Of a stretch of DNA of 64,000 nt, positions 41,898 through 52,639 are shown one piece after another; position 1 is the first letter of the stretch, and each line of letters opens with the position of its first letter. The DNA lies in assembly GCF_004341035.1 (NCBI RefSeq), contig NZ_SLXK01000002.1:44488-108487 (forward strand). The letters are read 5' to 3'. The notes under the pieces were generated by a model. It did no database searches and had not been told where the DNA came from. It saw only the letters and a list, made by a program, of their open reading frames with translations. Source of the stretch: Scopulibacillus darangshiensis (GTDB lineage Bacteria > Bacillota > Bacilli > Bacillales > Sporolactobacillaceae). The position numbers and the translations under genes are program-made.

Positions 41898-43190
41898 TTA
41901 TGGATAAATACGATTCAATAATCTTGGGAAAGGAATTGTTTCCCTTACATGTTCCGTTCCAGAAATCCAGGCAACGGTTCTTTCCAATCCCAAACCAAAA
42001 CCTGAATGCGGGACAGAGCCGTATTTTCTTAATTCCAAATACCATTCATAAGCCGGATCTGTTAATTTATGTTCGCTGTATCGTTCTTCAAGCAATTGCA
42101 GATCATCAATTCTTTGGCTGCCGCCAATAATTTCGCCATAGCCTTCAGGCGCAATCAAATCGGCACAAAGGACCACATCTTCCCTCTCCGGATCAGGCTT
42201 CATGTAGAAGGACTTGATAGCTGTTGGATAGTGCGTAATAAAGACCGGTTTATCGAAGCTTTCGGCAATCGCTGTTTCATGCGGCGCGCCAAAATCCTCA
42301 CCCCATTCGATATCATCAAAGCCCTTTTCCTTAAGCAATTCAACCGCTTTATCGTAGGTAATCCTTGGGAACGGTGCCTTGATCATTTCAAGTTTCGTGG
42401 TATCACGGTCAAGCGCCTTGAGCTCCAGTTTGCAATTTTCAAGGACCGATTGTACAACATATGTGACATATTGTTCTTGAATGACCAAACTTTCTTCATG
42501 TTCAATAAAAGCCATTTCAGGTTCAATCATCCAAAATTCGATTAAGTGGCGGCGCGTCTTTGACTTTTCCGCTCTGAAGGTTGGTCCAAAAGAAAATACT
42601 TTGCCAAACGCCATCGCAGCGGCTTCCATATATAACTGTCCGCTTTGTGACAAGTAGGCATCCCGATCAAAGTATTTGGTATGGAAAAGATCCGTCGTGC
42701 CTTCCGCGGAACTGCCGGTTAATATCGGCGGATCAACTTTAATAAAGCCTTGTTCATTAAAGAAATGATAAGTCGCGCGAATAATCTCATTACGAATGCG
42801 CAAAATAGCATGTTGCCGGCTTGATCTGAGCCAAAGGTGGCGATTATCCATTAAAAATTCCGTACCATGCTCTTTGGGTGTGATCGGATAATCTGATGCA
42901 ATCTGCAGCACCGTCAAATCTGTTACCGTCAATTCAAAACCAGAAGGTGAGCGGTGATCCTCTCTTACAATCCCTTTAACATAAAAGGAGCTTTCTTGGG
43001 TCAGTTCGGAAGCTTTTTCCCATGCCTCTTCAGAAACCTCACTCTTGACGACAACCCCCTGAATAAAGCCTGTCCCGTCACGAAGCTGCAAAAATTTAAT
43101 TTTACCGCTTGATCGTTTGTTTGCCAGCCAAACACCGATCGTGATTTCTTGTTCAACATGCCTGCTAACTTGTGATATTGTTGTTTTCAT
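41898..43190 (-). CDS. asnS: Asparaginyl-tRNA synthetase
   Basis: 430 aa class IIb synthetase. N-terminal OB-fold ([24 protein letters not shown]), motif 2 region [21 protein letters not shown] and motif 3 [12 protein letters not shown]. Charges tRNA-Asn. Starts 24 nt after aspB; no T-box leader in the gap. Confidence 0.96.
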   Translation of the reverse strand: MKTTISQVSRHVEQEITIGVWLANKRSSGKIKFLQLRDGTGFIQGVVVKSEVSEEAWEKASELTQESSFYVKGIVREDHRSPSGFELTVTDLTVLQIASDYPITPKEHGTEFLMDNRHLWLRSSRQHAILRIRNEIIRATYHFFNEQGFIKVDPPILTGSSAEGTTDLFHTKYFDRDAYLSQSGQLYMEAAAMAFGKVFSFGPTFRAEKSKTRRHLIEFWMIEPEMAFIEHEESLVIQEQYVTYVVQSVLENCKLELKALDRDTTKLEMIKAPFPRITYDKAVELLKEKGFDDIEWGEDFGAPHETAIAESFDKPVFITHYPTAIKSFYMKPDPEREDVVLCADLIAPEGYGEIIGGSQRIDDLQLLEERYSEHKLTDPAYEWYLELRKYGSVPHSGFGLGLERTVAWISGTEHVRETIPFPRLLNRIYP

Positions 43191-43214
43191 TCACTAAACC
43201 TCCACTAACGTCAC

Positions 43215-44399
43215 TTATGATAAATGTTTTTCCATAAATTGATTGATCCGGTCCAAAGCTTCTTTTAAATTCTCTAAGGATGTCGCATAGGATAGACGGA
43301 TATAATCTTTGGCGCCAAACCCTTTACCTGGAACGAGCGCCACTTTTTCCTCGCTTAGGAGTGCGCTTAACCATGAAGAAACATCATTAAAGCCGGTCAT
43401 ATCGGCAGCTTTTTTTGCATTTGCAAATAGGTAGAAAGCGCCTTGTGGTTTTACACAAGTCAACCCGGGTATGTTAATGAGCCGCTCATAGGCGTAATTT
43501 AATCGATCCTGGAATGCCAGCCGCATCTCTTCTACAGGCTTTTGAGTTCCTTCATAAGCGGCAATCGCCGCGTGTTGAGACGCTGAAGCCGGGTTTGACG
43601 TGCTGTGGCTCGCGAGATTCGTCATCGCTTTAATTAGACCCTCATCACCCGCTGCATAGCCGATTCTCCAACCAGTCATTGAATGGGATTTCGACACACC
43701 ATTAATGATAACAGTTTGTTTCTTAATTGCTTTGGAACATTGAGCAATCGATGCATATTCCGTGCCTTCGTACACTAATTTTTCATAAATTTCATCGGAA
43801 ACGATCACTAAGCCATTTTCAAGGCAAAAATCACCGATATCACGCAGCTCTTCTTTAGTGTAAATCATGCCGGTTGGGTTGCTCGGTGAATTAATAATGA
43901 TGGCTTTCGTCTTGTCCGTAAGGGCTTTTTGCAATTGATCGACCGTGACTTTAAAATGATTCTCCTGGCATGTGTCTACGATGACCGGCATTCCACCAGC
44001 TAATTTAACCTGCTCAGGATAGCTGACCCAGTATGGCGCAGGTATGATCACCTCATCACCAGGATTTAAGCAGGCTTGGAATAAAAGGTATAAAGCGTGT
44101 TTTGCTCCAGTGGTAACGATGATGTTGGATAAGCTGTAATCCAAGTGCTGATCCTTTTTCAGCTTTTCGATAATAGCTTGTTTTAAGGCTGGCAGCCCGC
44201 CTGATGGGGTATATTTTGTTTCGCCGTTTTTGACCGCGGTCATTGCCGCCTCAATGATATGCTCCGGTGTATTGAAATCTGGCTCTCCCGCTGCAAGCCC
44301 AATGACATCGTGGCCTTCCGCTAGCAGTTCATTTGCCATTGCTGTAATGGCAAGTGTCGTTGAGGGTGTTATAGTCGTGACTCTTCTTGCCAGTTCCAT
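43215..44399 (-). CDS. aspB: Aspartate aminotransferase
   Basis: 394 aa, fold-type I PLP enzyme. Contains GAKHALY, SPSNPTGMIYT, SDEIYEKLVYEG and the PLP lysine in SKSHSMTGWRIGY. Converts oxaloacetate and glutamate to aspartate. In the conserved ypmA-ypmB-aspB-asnS-dnaD order. Confidence 0.95.
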   Translation of the reverse strand: MELARRVTTITPSTTLAITAMANELLAEGHDVIGLAAGEPDFNTPEHIIEAAMTAVKNGETKYTPSGGLPALKQAIIEKLKKDQHLDYSLSNIIVTTGAKHALYLLFQACLNPGDEVIIPAPYWVSYPEQVKLAGGMPVIVDTCQENHFKVTVDQLQKALTDKTKAIIINSPSNPTGMIYTKEELRDIGDFCLENGLVIVSDEIYEKLVYEGTEYASIAQCSKAIKKQTVIINGVSKSHSMTGWRIGYAAGDEGLIKAMTNLASHSTSNPASASQHAAIAAYEGTQKPVEEMRLAFQDRLNYAYERLINIPGLTCVKPQGAFYLFANAKKAADMTGFNDVSSWLSALLSEEKVALVPGKGFGAKDYIRLSYATSLENLKEALDRINQFMEKHLS

Positions 44400-44436
44400 T
44401 TGAATCGCTCCTTATGCATAAGCCATGCTATGTTTT

Positions 44437-44919
44437 TCAAATATGTAAAATATGTTCAGCTTCTTTGCCGTTGTCAAAATATAAATATACATAATTGTAT
44501 TGACCTTTTGAATCAAGGAACGTCACTTCCCAGACCGGCTCTGTATCATCAATACCCAATCTGACAGTTGTTATTTCCGCGGCGTCGTAATGCATTTTAT
44601 TAAAAATGGCGATGGCTTTTTTCTTGGATATGCCATCTTTTACTTCCCTTTTGAAATATTTCCCTTTTTCGCTATCAGGAACCCAGATGTAGACATGCTT
44701 GCCTGAGTTTAAAAGGCCCTCCACAATATGGTATGAGTGATTGCCATGATAATAAGTTACTTCTTTTACTTTACTTAGATCATAATGATTTTTAGCTTTA
44801 TCAACCGCTTTATTAGCCAAATTTTCTTCATATGATGACGCATCATGGTAAATCAGCCACATTTGCCACATGCCTATAACAAAAACACCTATAAGTATCG
44901 CCAAAATCCATTTCTTCAA
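44437..44919 (-). CDS. ypmB: YpmB-like membrane-anchored protein (DUF5590)
   Basis: 160 aa with an N-terminal membrane helix (about 4-22) and an extracellular part made of two PepSY-like units (EVTYYHGNHSYHIVEG; GISKKKAIAIFNKM..EVTFLDSKGQYNYVYLYFDNG). Between ypmA and aspB as in B. subtilis. Function not known. Confidence 0.88.
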   Translation of the reverse strand: MKKWILAILIGVFVIGMWQMWLIYHDASSYEENLANKAVDKAKNHYDLSKVKEVTYYHGNHSYHIVEGLLNSGKHVYIWVPDSEKGKYFKREVKDGISKKKAIAIFNKMHYDAAEITTVRLGIDDTEPVWEVTFLDSKGQYNYVYLYFDNGKEAEHILHI

Positions 44920-44929
44920 AAATCATCAC

Positions 44930-45100
44930 CTATGTACGATAAATCGTAAATATCATTTTTTCCGGGTTTTCCTCATCTAAACTTAACCCAAACATAAGAT
45001 CTTCCCGTTTCAATGTGCGATTTAGACTGTCAACCACTTTATATAAATCATCTGACTTTTGGATGCAGACAGTTGATAATACCTCAATTTTCTCTCCCAT
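44930..45100 (-). CDS. ypmA: YpmA-like small protein (DUF4264)
   Basis: 56 aa, MGEKIEVLSTVCIQKSDDLY.., with SD AAAGGAGG upstream. Position and length match ypmA. Ends 10 nt before ypmB. Function unknown. Confidence 0.85.
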   Translation of the reverse strand: MGEKIEVLSTVCIQKSDDLYKVVDSLNRTLKREDLMFGLSLDEENPEKMIFTIYRT

Positions 45101-45254
45101 TCAAATTCTAATCCTCCTTTATACATTAAAAGACAAGCCACTTTTTTCCCTGGCGTAAGTAAAATCTGCTAGTCATAGTTGCCGGGTATCAGGTCAAACT
45201 ATAAATACCCTGCAATAAGGGAAAATTTCACCTAACCGACACCTCATTTTGTTA

Positions 45255-45281
45255 AACGAAACCTTGGCCCAAGGTTTCGTT
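45255..45281. terminator. Bidirectional hairpin downstream of the 45363 gene
   Basis: AACGAAACCTT and AAGGTTTCGTT around GGCCC. On the plus strand TTCTTTAGTTAATTAG follows, the same sequence that starts the dispersed repeat elsewhere in the window. Confidence 0.75.
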
Positions 45282-45362
45282 TTCTTTAGTTAATTAGAAA
45301 TGTAACAGGCAAAATGGCCTTCATTACCATCCTAATCATTTTACTAAGGAATTGCAATACCT

Positions 45363-46175
45363 TCAGTTAACAGTTATCACTTCATAAACGAACGGGTTCA
45401 TTTTAATGGTCACATTACCAATTTTCCCTATTTCGTAAATATCCATTAATCCCTTTTCGAGCTCGTCATATAATAAGCTGTTCACCTTAGACTTTTCCTT
45501 CCGGAACACAATCGCAATCTCAGGATCGATCTTTTCCACCAATTCATTGTTAACCTCAATTCTCCCGAAATCAGGGACCTTTAAAACGGTGGCAGAATAC
45601 GGATTTTGGAGATGCAGAGCAGTCCCCCGGTTGCTCATATAATATATATGGTTTTTGCCATAAGTTAAAAGGAGATTCCATTCTCCACCCGCCGATTCAT
45701 TTAAGATGTGAATATTTAATCTTTGTCCGATTCTAAAATCACTTTTATTTGGCACTGTAAAAATGGAACAATCGATTGCTGAATTTTTCAAGCACATGGC
45801 GTGGATATTTTCTTTACTTGTTATGACAGTGTTTACATTGTAATTTTTAACAAGTTTTATTATATTCCCCATATAAGGTTCCGTGTTTTTCGTAATGATC
45901 ACATCATTGATGTGGGTCACACCATATATTTTCAATTCTTCTCTTAGAACATTATAGGAAGGTTTGCTGCCTGTGTTGATTAAAATGTTTTGATTTGAAG
46001 CTGTTTGGGCAAGGGTTGCCTCCCCATCCGGCAAAGCAAGAAAGGTTACGGCAATCTCATCATGTTCAAGAAAAAATTTAACGCGTTTATTCAAGAGCGG
46101 AACCCCTTTTGAATAAACGTGCCCAGCTGCAGCCACAAAAATGATGGTAATGGCTAAAAATATTAATTTCTTCAT
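45363..46175 (-). CDS. Secreted, degenerate metallo-beta-lactamase-fold (ComEC-C-like) protein
   Basis: 270 aa with an N-terminal signal or anchor helix. The order of elements mirrors the extracellular hydrolase domain of ComEC-like proteins: VTFLALPDGEATLAQT, NILINTGSK and DVIITKNTEPYMGNI stand where VxFLDVGQGDAxL, NILIDTG and LILTHPDADHIGG would be. The H-x-H-x-D-H metal ligands and the Asp of DTG are replaced, so hydrolysis is unlikely; a binding or structural role is possible. Start at 46175 with SD GGGGGGAG. Occupies the dinG position of B. subtilis. Confidence 0.7.
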   Translation of the reverse strand: MKKLIFLAITIIFVAAAGHVYSKGVPLLNKRVKFFLEHDEIAVTFLALPDGEATLAQTASNQNILINTGSKPSYNVLREELKIYGVTHINDVIITKNTEPYMGNIIKLVKNYNVNTVITSKENIHAMCLKNSAIDCSIFTVPNKSDFRIGQRLNIHILNESAGGEWNLLLTYGKNHIYYMSNRGTALHLQNPYSATVLKVPDFGRIEVNNELVEKIDPEIAIVFRKEKSKVNSLLYDELEKGLMDIYEIGKIGNVTIKMNPFVYEVITVN

Positions 46176-46238
46176 AAAAAAAACTCCCCCCAATCTTAAG
46201 ATAGTTTATATCGAATAGGGGAAGTTATCCGCTAAAAA

Positions 46239-46625
46239 TCAATAAATTTTCGTTAAAGGCGGCTCACCTTTCATTAACTCTTTTATTTGATTGTTCTCAT
46301 CCATGACGGCAATGGCAGGTTCATGAGCCTTTAATTCTTCAGAAGCCATTAAGGCGTAAGAAATAATAATAATGATATCATCAGGTTGAACAAGACGGGC
46401 TGCCGCACCATTTAAACAAATGGTCCCAGTTCCCCTTTCTCCGGCTATCACATATGTTTCAAGCCTCGCGCCATTATTGTTATTAACGATCTGTACTTTC
46501 TCGTTAGGCAGAATATCTACCGCTTCTAGAAGATCTTGATCAATGGTAATGCTCCCAACATAATTTAGATTGGATTCAGTAACTCTTGCTCTGTGAATTT
46601 TGCTTTTCATGATTGTACGATACAT
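46239..46625 (-). CDS. panD: Aspartate 1-decarboxylase
   Basis: 128 aa. Self-cleavage site Gly24-Ser25 (YVGSITID) generates the pyruvoyl cofactor; [15 protein letters not shown] precedes it. Makes beta-alanine for pantothenate. Follows panC by 6 nt. Confidence 0.96.
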   Translation of the reverse strand: MYRTIMKSKIHRARVTESNLNYVGSITIDQDLLEAVDILPNEKVQIVNNNNGARLETYVIAGERGTGTICLNGAAARLVQPDDIIIIISYALMASEELKAHEPAIAVMDENNQIKELMKGEPPLTKIY

Positions 46626-46631
46626 TTTATT

Positions 46632-47501
46632 TTAATCCCCCGTGTGCGGTTCATTAAGATTGGCGACAATGTTATCAATCAGCCTGGCATCCTGATATTT
46701 GACCGCACAAGCAATAATAAAGCGGCCTGATAAGGTCTTACTTTTATTCAAATCTGGATAATCTAAAACGTCAACATAATCAATCGAACCCAATTTTATA
46801 TCCTCCTTCAGAGAATCAAGGACATGTTTTTCGATTTTATTTGGGTCTGTCTGTCCCGCTTTAACGGCGACCAAGCCCTCCTGGAGACCCCTGTAAATGC
46901 CTGGAGCCTCACGCCTTTCGTCATCTGATAAACGGACATTTCGCGAACTTTTGGCCAAGCCATCCTCTTCCCTGACGGTATCACATGGGACGAGTTCAAT
47001 GGGAAAATGAAAATGCTTGATTAATCCATCGACTATAGCAACTTGCTGTGCATCTTTTAAGCCAAAATAAATTTTATCAGGACAAATAATATTAAATAAT
47101 TTCGCAAGGACTGTCGCCACACCGGCAAAATGTCCCGGCCTGCTTTTACCGCAAAGGACCTGAACACGTTCATTTACAGTGATTGACATTCCTTCACCCA
47201 ATGGGTACATCTCTTCGGACTTGGGGTGGAAAATCATATCGACATTTAGTTGCTTAGCCAATTGCACATCTTTTTCGAAATTCCTAGGGTACGAATCATA
47301 ATCCTCATTGGGACCAAACTGGGTTGGATTGACAAAAATACTTAATACGACGATATCAGCTGTTTCACGAGCCTTTTGAATAAGTGAGGCATGCCCTTCG
47401 TGCAGAAAACCCATAGTCGGCACAAAGCCTATGACGCTGCCATCACTTTTCAAGTCTTTGATTGTATTTTGCATTTCCATAGGTGATGAAATGATTTCCA
47501 T
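46632..47501 (-). CDS. panC: Pantothenate synthetase
   Basis: 289 aa. Contains GFVPTMGFLHEGHASLI (ATP-binding H-x-G-H), FVNPTQFGPNEDY and SSRNVRLSDDE (KMSKS-like). Joins pantoate and beta-alanine. Ends 6 nt before panD and starts 3 nt after panB. Confidence 0.96.
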   Translation of the reverse strand: MEIISSPMEMQNTIKDLKSDGSVIGFVPTMGFLHEGHASLIQKARETADIVVLSIFVNPTQFGPNEDYDSYPRNFEKDVQLAKQLNVDMIFHPKSEEMYPLGEGMSITVNERVQVLCGKSRPGHFAGVATVLAKLFNIICPDKIYFGLKDAQQVAIVDGLIKHFHFPIELVPCDTVREEDGLAKSSRNVRLSDDERREAPGIYRGLQEGLVAVKAGQTDPNKIEKHVLDSLKEDIKLGSIDYVDVLDYPDLNKSKTLSGRFIIACAVKYQDARLIDNIVANLNEPHTGD

Positions 47502-47504
47502 ATT

Positions 47505-48338
47505 TTAAGATCCTCCGTAAAGCTCTGTCATCGTGTCGTTTTTCATATTAAAGGCATGAGCCTCTCCAGGAAATGTTCTGTTCTTTACATCGTTCACATA
47601 GCTTAGGAGACCCTCTCCGATGATGTCGGATACCTTTACATATTGCTTAACGAATTTTGGAACACGATGAACACCGTAACCAATAAGATCATGGTACACA
47701 AGCACTTGGCCATCTGTATGGGATCCTGCCCCAATCCCGATTGTTGGGATTGATAGTTCATCTGTGATATGTTTAGCCAACTGTTGCGGCACACATTCTA
47801 ATACGAGCGCAAAGGCTCCTGCTTTTTCGGCTGCTTTGGCGTCGTCCATGAGTTTTTTTGCCTCTTCAACACTTTTTCCCTGGATCTTATAACCGCCCAA
47901 TACGCCGACAGATTGGGGGGTTAGACCAAGGTGGGCCATAACTGGGACACCTGAGTGAGTCAGACGCTCTATACTATCAAAAATGAAACCGCCGCCCTCT
48001 AATTTCAGTGCATGAGCGCCGCCTTCCTGTATGAGGCGTTTGGCACCAGCGAGCGTTTCAGAAAATGAGCCGTGATAAGTCAGAAAGGGCATGTCTGTTA
48101 CAATGAATGTATCCCTAGCCCCTCGCCGAACCGCCTTCGTATGAAGGATCATATCCTCAATTGTGACCGGTACAGTCGAATCATAACCCAGTGCAACCAT
48201 GCCGACCGAATCACCGACAAGAAGCAGGTCCATCCCTGATGTTTCAGCCAATTTAGCTCCTGGGAAGTCGTAAGCGGTCATCATTGCAATAGGCTCATTC
48301 AATTCTTTCATTTCTTTGAACAATGTTGTTGATTTCAT
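47505..48338 (-). CDS. panB: Ketopantoate hydroxymethyltransferase
   Basis: 277 aa. [28 protein letters not shown], catalytic Glu in ALVLECVP and [15 protein letters not shown]. First step of pantoate synthesis from ketoisovalerate. Start at 48338 with SD AAAGGAGGAG; the frame is open to 48530, but the extra part is not family-like. Confidence 0.96.
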   Translation of the reverse strand: MKSTTLFKEMKELNEPIAMMTAYDFPGAKLAETSGMDLLLVGDSVGMVALGYDSTVPVTIEDMILHTKAVRRGARDTFIVTDMPFLTYHGSFSETLAGAKRLIQEGGAHALKLEGGGFIFDSIERLTHSGVPVMAHLGLTPQSVGVLGGYKIQGKSVEEAKKLMDDAKAAEKAGAFALVLECVPQQLAKHITDELSIPTIGIGAGSHTDGQVLVYHDLIGYGVHRVPKFVKQYVKVSDIIGEGLLSYVNDVKNRTFPGEAHAFNMKNDTMTELYGGS

Positions 48339-48390
48339 AAGTCTCCTCCTTTTAACCCGGAAGAGAGCATGACAGCCAAAAGTCAAAAAA

Positions 48391-48423
48391 GTCCTTCTTT
48401 GCAACAGAATGTGCAAGAAGGAC
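48391..48423 (-). terminator. Terminator between birA and panB
   Basis: GTCCTTCTT(T)GCA pairs with TGCAAGAAGGAC and is followed on the minus strand by TTTTTTGAC. It most simply ends the cca-birA transcript; the 48339-48625 gap otherwise holds no clear ORF. Confidence 0.8.
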
Positions 48424-48625
48424 TCAAACATTTTAGCATAATCATCCCTCTGTCCCAGTCCTGTTTTATACATTGGATCAAGGCAGACACCTGTATTTTG
48501 GCTTTGTACAGGCAATTGTGAAAATGTCACAGTATAACATCAGGTACAGCTCCATACAGGATGCCGTCCAAAAAGCACATTACATTAAAAGTATAACAAA
48601 TACTCATTATTTTTGTATACGTCTT

Positions 48626-49618
48626 TTAAATAATTTCGATATCTGCAGAATAGATATGATGGACGGTGCCATCGCGGGTTTCCAAGAGCAACACCCCTTC
48701 ATCATCAATGCCTTTTGCCAGTCCTTTGATTGTATCGCCCTTTACCGTTCGGGCATATATTTCCTTGCCTAAGCTTAGCGCATATGACTCCCACAATAGC
48801 TTTATTATTTCGAAACCTTCTTCAAGATAGGTGTTGTAAAGAAGCTCAAAGTGCTTTAGAATCGCCTGAATGATCGCTGGCCTGTCATGCTCGCGTCCTG
48901 TTAATGATTTGATTGATGCTGCCCGTTTTTTTAGCTCGTCTGGAAAATCAGCTGCATCTGCATTAACATTCATGCCGATCCCAATAATAATGGCTTTAAC
49001 ATGAGAGGCTTCCGCTTGCAATTCTGTTAGAATGCCAACAATTTTCTTTCCGTTATAAAGAATATCATTTGGCCACTTTATACCGCATTCTACACCGGTT
49101 ATGTCATGAATCGCCTTTACGACAGCGACTGAGGTTAATAATGTCAGCTGAGGCGTTTGGTGCAAGGCGATATCGGGTCTTATGATTAAACTCATCCATA
49201 TTCCGGTGCCCATCGGTGAATGCCACTCCCGGCCAAGTCTCCCTCTTCCAGTGGATTGTTCATCCGCTACGACCAATGTACCATCCGCTGCCCCATCCTC
49301 AGCAAGATGGTGTGCTTCTTTTTGCGTCGATGGCAATGTCTCGTGAAACTTTAAATTATGGCCAAGTTTCTTTGTTTTCAAAGATGAAAGAATATTGGCT
49401 TCACTTAAATGGTGAGAAGGCGCTGTCATTCTGTAACCCTTCTTTTGCACCGAATCTATTTTAAAACCTTCCTTTTGCAGGTCTTTTATATGCTTCCATA
49501 CCGCTGTTCGGGAACAGCCCAAGCAATCACAAATTTTTTGACCTGAAAGGTACTCATTTTGATGATCAACAAGCATTTTTAAAATCCTATTTTTGGTTTT
49601 AGACAAGCCATCACCCAT
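48626..49618 (-). CDS. birA: Biotin-protein ligase / biotin operon repressor
   Basis: 330 aa. N-terminal winged helix (LSGQKICDCLGCSRTAVWKHI) for DNA binding, then the ligase domain with STGRGRLGREWHSP (biotinyl-AMP loop) and GIKWPNDIL; C-terminal SH3-like cap. Attaches biotin to carboxylases and represses biotin genes. Overlaps the end of cca by 40 nt. Confidence 0.95.
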   Translation of the reverse strand: MGDGLSKTKNRILKMLVDHQNEYLSGQKICDCLGCSRTAVWKHIKDLQKEGFKIDSVQKKGYRMTAPSHHLSEANILSSLKTKKLGHNLKFHETLPSTQKEAHHLAEDGAADGTLVVADEQSTGRGRLGREWHSPMGTGIWMSLIIRPDIALHQTPQLTLLTSVAVVKAIHDITGVECGIKWPNDILYNGKKIVGILTELQAEASHVKAIIIGIGMNVNADAADFPDELKKRAASIKSLTGREHDRPAIIQAILKHFELLYNTYLEEGFEIIKLLWESYALSLGKEIYARTVKGDTIKGLAKGIDDEGVLLLETRDGTVHHIYSADIEII

Positions 49619-50805
49619 TCTTTAATGTCCTTCCTCTCATTTTTTAACTGCCCATTTAAGATAAGGCCCTCGATTAATTTTAACGCGCCGGCGAGCCACG
49701 GTCCGGGTTTTTGCTTCGTCCACGCCATTAAGTCCTGACCATTTACATTTAGATCCTTTTTGTCTTTTATAGGCAAGTTCCGCCACATCTTTTCTATCTC
49801 CAGATTTGTTTCAGTTGAAGCCTCGGGGGACAAGACACTAATTAATCGATTAATGGCTAAAACACTGTCCAATCCCCATTCATAAAGCCGTTCACTCGTC
49901 CATCTTTGCCCCTTCATAAGATGATAGCCATAAGAATGGGTAACGACAAAGCTTGCTTGTTTATTAGACATTTTCCAGCTTCGGCAAAAGGCTTTGTCGT
50001 CAGGTATATCAAGGATAATTACAAGCGCACACCATCTTTCCCAATCCGCCTTAATGCGATTAAAGTCGAATTTTCCGGCTGTGAATAGATCGTGTGATTT
50101 TGTTTCAAGGCCTGGCAAGTAATGATGACAGCTTGTTTCGACCAATACAGGCATCGCCTGATCCAGTGACTTGCCAGCTAACAGCTTGCTGAACTCCTGA
50201 AGAAGCCTTTCTATAGAAATGTTTTTTAAAAGATGAGCCAAATCCCTTATAGCATCAAGCTGTTTTGGCGGCATTTTAAACCCGAGTTGGCTAATAAACC
50301 TTATGCCTCGCATCATTCTTAATGGATCCTCACGAAACCTGTCATAAGGATCATTCACGGTTTGTAGGATCGCTTGTTCAATGTCACACCGGCCATTATA
50401 AGGGTCAATAATGTCACTATCAATGGTTAATGCCATCGCATTGATGGTAAAATCTCTCCGTTTGAGGTCCGAAAGCAATGACGTTTCAAAGGTAACTTTA
50501 GCTGGGCGGCGGAAGTCGTCATAACCCGATTCCTTACGAAAGGTCGTCACTTCATAATTAGTATGATTGTAGCGGACGATGACAGTGCCATGCTTAATGC
50601 CGACTGGGATGGTCGTTTTGAACATGGCCTGCACTTGCTCTGGTCGGGCAGAAGTGGCAATATCAATGTCATTTACGGGTTTGCCCAAAAGATGGTCTCT
50701 GACCGCTCCGCCGACGATATAAGCATCATAATGGTGAATAAAAAAAACCTTAAGCACTTCTTTGGCTTCTTCAAAAGAACGGGACATATGTGCACATCCG
50801 ATCAT
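49579..50805 (-). CDS. cca: CCA-adding tRNA nucleotidyltransferase
   Basis: 408 aa class II enzyme. Head motif [25 protein letters not shown] (with the metal-binding DxD), [10 protein letters not shown] and [14 protein letters not shown]. Adds or repairs the 3' CCA. ATGA overlap with bshA supports the start at 50805; MSRSFEEA at 50787 is an alternative. Confidence 0.95.
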   Translation of the reverse strand: MIGCAHMSRSFEEAKEVLKVFFIHHYDAYIVGGAVRDHLLGKPVNDIDIATSARPEQVQAMFKTTIPVGIKHGTVIVRYNHTNYEVTTFRKESGYDDFRRPAKVTFETSLLSDLKRRDFTINAMALTIDSDIIDPYNGRCDIEQAILQTVNDPYDRFREDPLRMMRGIRFISQLGFKMPPKQLDAIRDLAHLLKNISIERLLQEFSKLLAGKSLDQAMPVLVETSCHHYLPGLETKSHDLFTAGKFDFNRIKADWERWCALVIILDIPDDKAFCRSWKMSNKQASFVVTHSYGYHLMKGQRWTSERLYEWGLDSVLAINRLISVLSPEASTETNLEIEKMWRNLPIKDKKDLNVNGQDLMAWTKQKPGPWLAGALKLIEGLILNGQLKNERKDIKEWVMACLKPKIGF

Positions 50806-51929
50806 TTATCCAAAACACGATAGTACAATGATTCATATTGTTCAAGAATGTGTTTGGAGTGAAATTTGGCATTCACAAGATTAAGAGCGCTTGTTGCCAT
50901 TTGCTGCTGAAGCTCTGGATTTGTTAATATGCCAATGGCCTTTGCAGCAGCATCATTAGTATCTCCTACCTCGGTTATATAACCTGTCTCTCCATCGCAA
51001 ATGACCTCTGGAATGCCGCCTACTTTGGTGCCGACCGCTGGGACACCGCATGCCGCCGCTTCAAGCAGGATAAGTCCGAAGCTTTCCTTGGACGATAATA
51101 AAAGGGCGAGATCGCTGATGGATAACAGGTCTGCTACGTTTTCCTGTTTTCCTAAAAAGAGAACATCCTTTTTGATGCCCAATGCATTCACTTGTTCCAT
51201 AACAACAGGAAATTCCGGCCCTTCACCAATAAGCAGAAGCTTTGAAGGGATTTTTTCACGGACTTGCGCGAATGTTTTAACAACATCGGGAACGCGTTTC
51301 ACATTCCTGAAATTTGAAATATGAATGATGACCTTTTCATTTTCGCCAATTCCCAGTTCTTCCTTAAGTCCCGGGACTTCCTGTATTTTATATGTTTCTT
51401 CATCAACAAAGTTATATACCGGTATTATTTCTTTATCTGTCTGAATGAGCTCATGTGTCTGTTGCGCTAGGCTTTTGGAAACTGCCGTAACGAGATCAGA
51501 CCTTTCAATGCCAAACCGAATCATGTCGCTTAAGGAAGGATCGTAGCCAAGTACAGTAATATCCGTGCCATGGAGAGTGGTCACTATTTTAATCTGATCA
51601 CCGACCATTTGCTTGGCAAGATAAGCACACACAGCATGCGGGACAGCATAATGCACATGAAGGATATCAAGATTCTCCCGCCTAGCGACGTCCGCCATTT
51701 TACTGGCTAATGATAAATCATAAGGGGGATAGCGAAAAACAGCATATTGGTTCACTTCAACCTCATGGAAAAAAATATTCCTAGACGTCTTTTCCAAGCG
51801 GAACGGAAGACTTGATGTAATAAAATGAACTTCATGCCCTTTTTTTGCCAGCATTTTGCCAAGTTCTGTCGCGATAACCCCGGATCCGCCTACTGTTGGG
51901 TAACATGTGATGCCAATTTTTAATGTCAT
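50802..51929 (-). CDS. bshA: Bacillithiol glycosyltransferase BshA
   Basis: 375 aa GT4-family enzyme. [19 protein letters not shown] near the start, HVHYAVPHA, and the donor-binding [16 protein letters not shown] (E-x7-E). Makes GlcNAc-malate, the first bacillithiol intermediate. Overlaps bshB1 and cca by 4 nt each. Confidence 0.95.
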   Translation of the reverse strand: MTLKIGITCYPTVGGSGVIATELGKMLAKKGHEVHFITSSLPFRLEKTSRNIFFHEVEVNQYAVFRYPPYDLSLASKMADVARRENLDILHVHYAVPHAVCAYLAKQMVGDQIKIVTTLHGTDITVLGYDPSLSDMIRFGIERSDLVTAVSKSLAQQTHELIQTDKEIIPVYNFVDEETYKIQEVPGLKEELGIGENEKVIIHISNFRNVKRVPDVVKTFAQVREKIPSKLLLIGEGPEFPVVMEQVNALGIKKDVLFLGKQENVADLLSISDLALLLSSKESFGLILLEAAACGVPAVGTKVGGIPEVICDGETGYITEVGDTNDAAAKAIGILTNPELQQQMATSALNLVNAKFHSKHILEQYESLYYRVLDK

Positions 51930-52639
51930 AATGATTCACCTAACAATAAATTTCTTTTTATCGGTCTTTTAACTTTGAAGCCCTCCGCAAATAGGGTCCC
52001 GGTTTCTTTTCCATACAGCCGATCCCTGCTTTCAACCGTCTCTAGGTATCCATTTGTCAGGGGTGTTTCAACGCCTTGGTCTGACTGGATGAATTGACTC
52101 TTATATGATTTTAATGCCGCCATTTTTGTCCCATGGACATCACTTATATCGACCACGAAGTCAGGCTGATGAAACCCGTTAATGAAATAAAAATATAGTT
52201 CTTCGGGACGGAAAGCTGGCAATGCCTTCAAACCCTCATACTTTTTGATGCCTGCGGAAAAATAGGCCTCTTCAATCAGTTTCCCGCAATGGCCGTGGTC
52301 AGGGTGACGGTCCTCAAAATAAGGGGCAAAAATAAGCCTAGGGCGATATGTTCGGATCAAGTCAACAATGACAGCAACTTTTTCATCATCAATTAACAGT
52401 CCCCTGTCAGGCATTAAGAGGTTATCTCTAATGGATAGATTAAGGATGTCCGTCGCAAGTGATGCTTCTCTTTGCCGCTGTTGTACATTTCCGTTTGATG
52501 ATAATTCCGCCAGCGTTAAATCACAAATACCCGTTAGGTAGCCCTTGGATTGATGGAGGGCTAATGTCCCCCCCATGCCAATTTCAACATCATCCGGATG
52601 TGCACCAAAAGCGAGTAAATCTAATGGTTGATCTGTCAT
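51926..52639 (-). CDS. bshB1: Bacillithiol deacetylase BshB1
   Basis: 237 aa LmbE-like zinc deacetylase with [17 protein letters not shown] and [12 protein letters not shown] metal ligands. Converts GlcNAc-malate to GlcN-malate. Start at 52639 gives a 4-nt overlap with mgsA. Confidence 0.94.
   Translation of the reverse strand: MTDQPLDLLAFGAHPDDVEIGMGGTLALHQSKGYLTGICDLTLAELSSNGNVQQRQREASLATDILNLSIRDNLLMPDRGLLIDDEKVAVIVDLIRTYRPRLIFAPYFEDRHPDHGHCGKLIEEAYFSAGIKKYEGLKALPAFRPEELYFYFINGFHQPDFVVDISDVHGTKMAALKSYKSQFIQSDQGVETPLTNGYLETVESRDRLYGKETGTLFAEGFKVKRPIKRNLLLGESL

Noticed and set aside
43191-43214. T-box leader for asnS
   Set aside because: Only 24 nt separate aspB and asnS, too short for a T-box.
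48339-48530. 64-codon N-terminal extension of PanB
   Set aside because: It crosses the birA terminator; the family start with a strong SD is at 48338.
48339-48625. Leader attenuator controlling panB
   Set aside because: The hairpin with its T-run is most simply the end of the cca-birA transcript; no alternative antiterminator or leader peptide could be seen.
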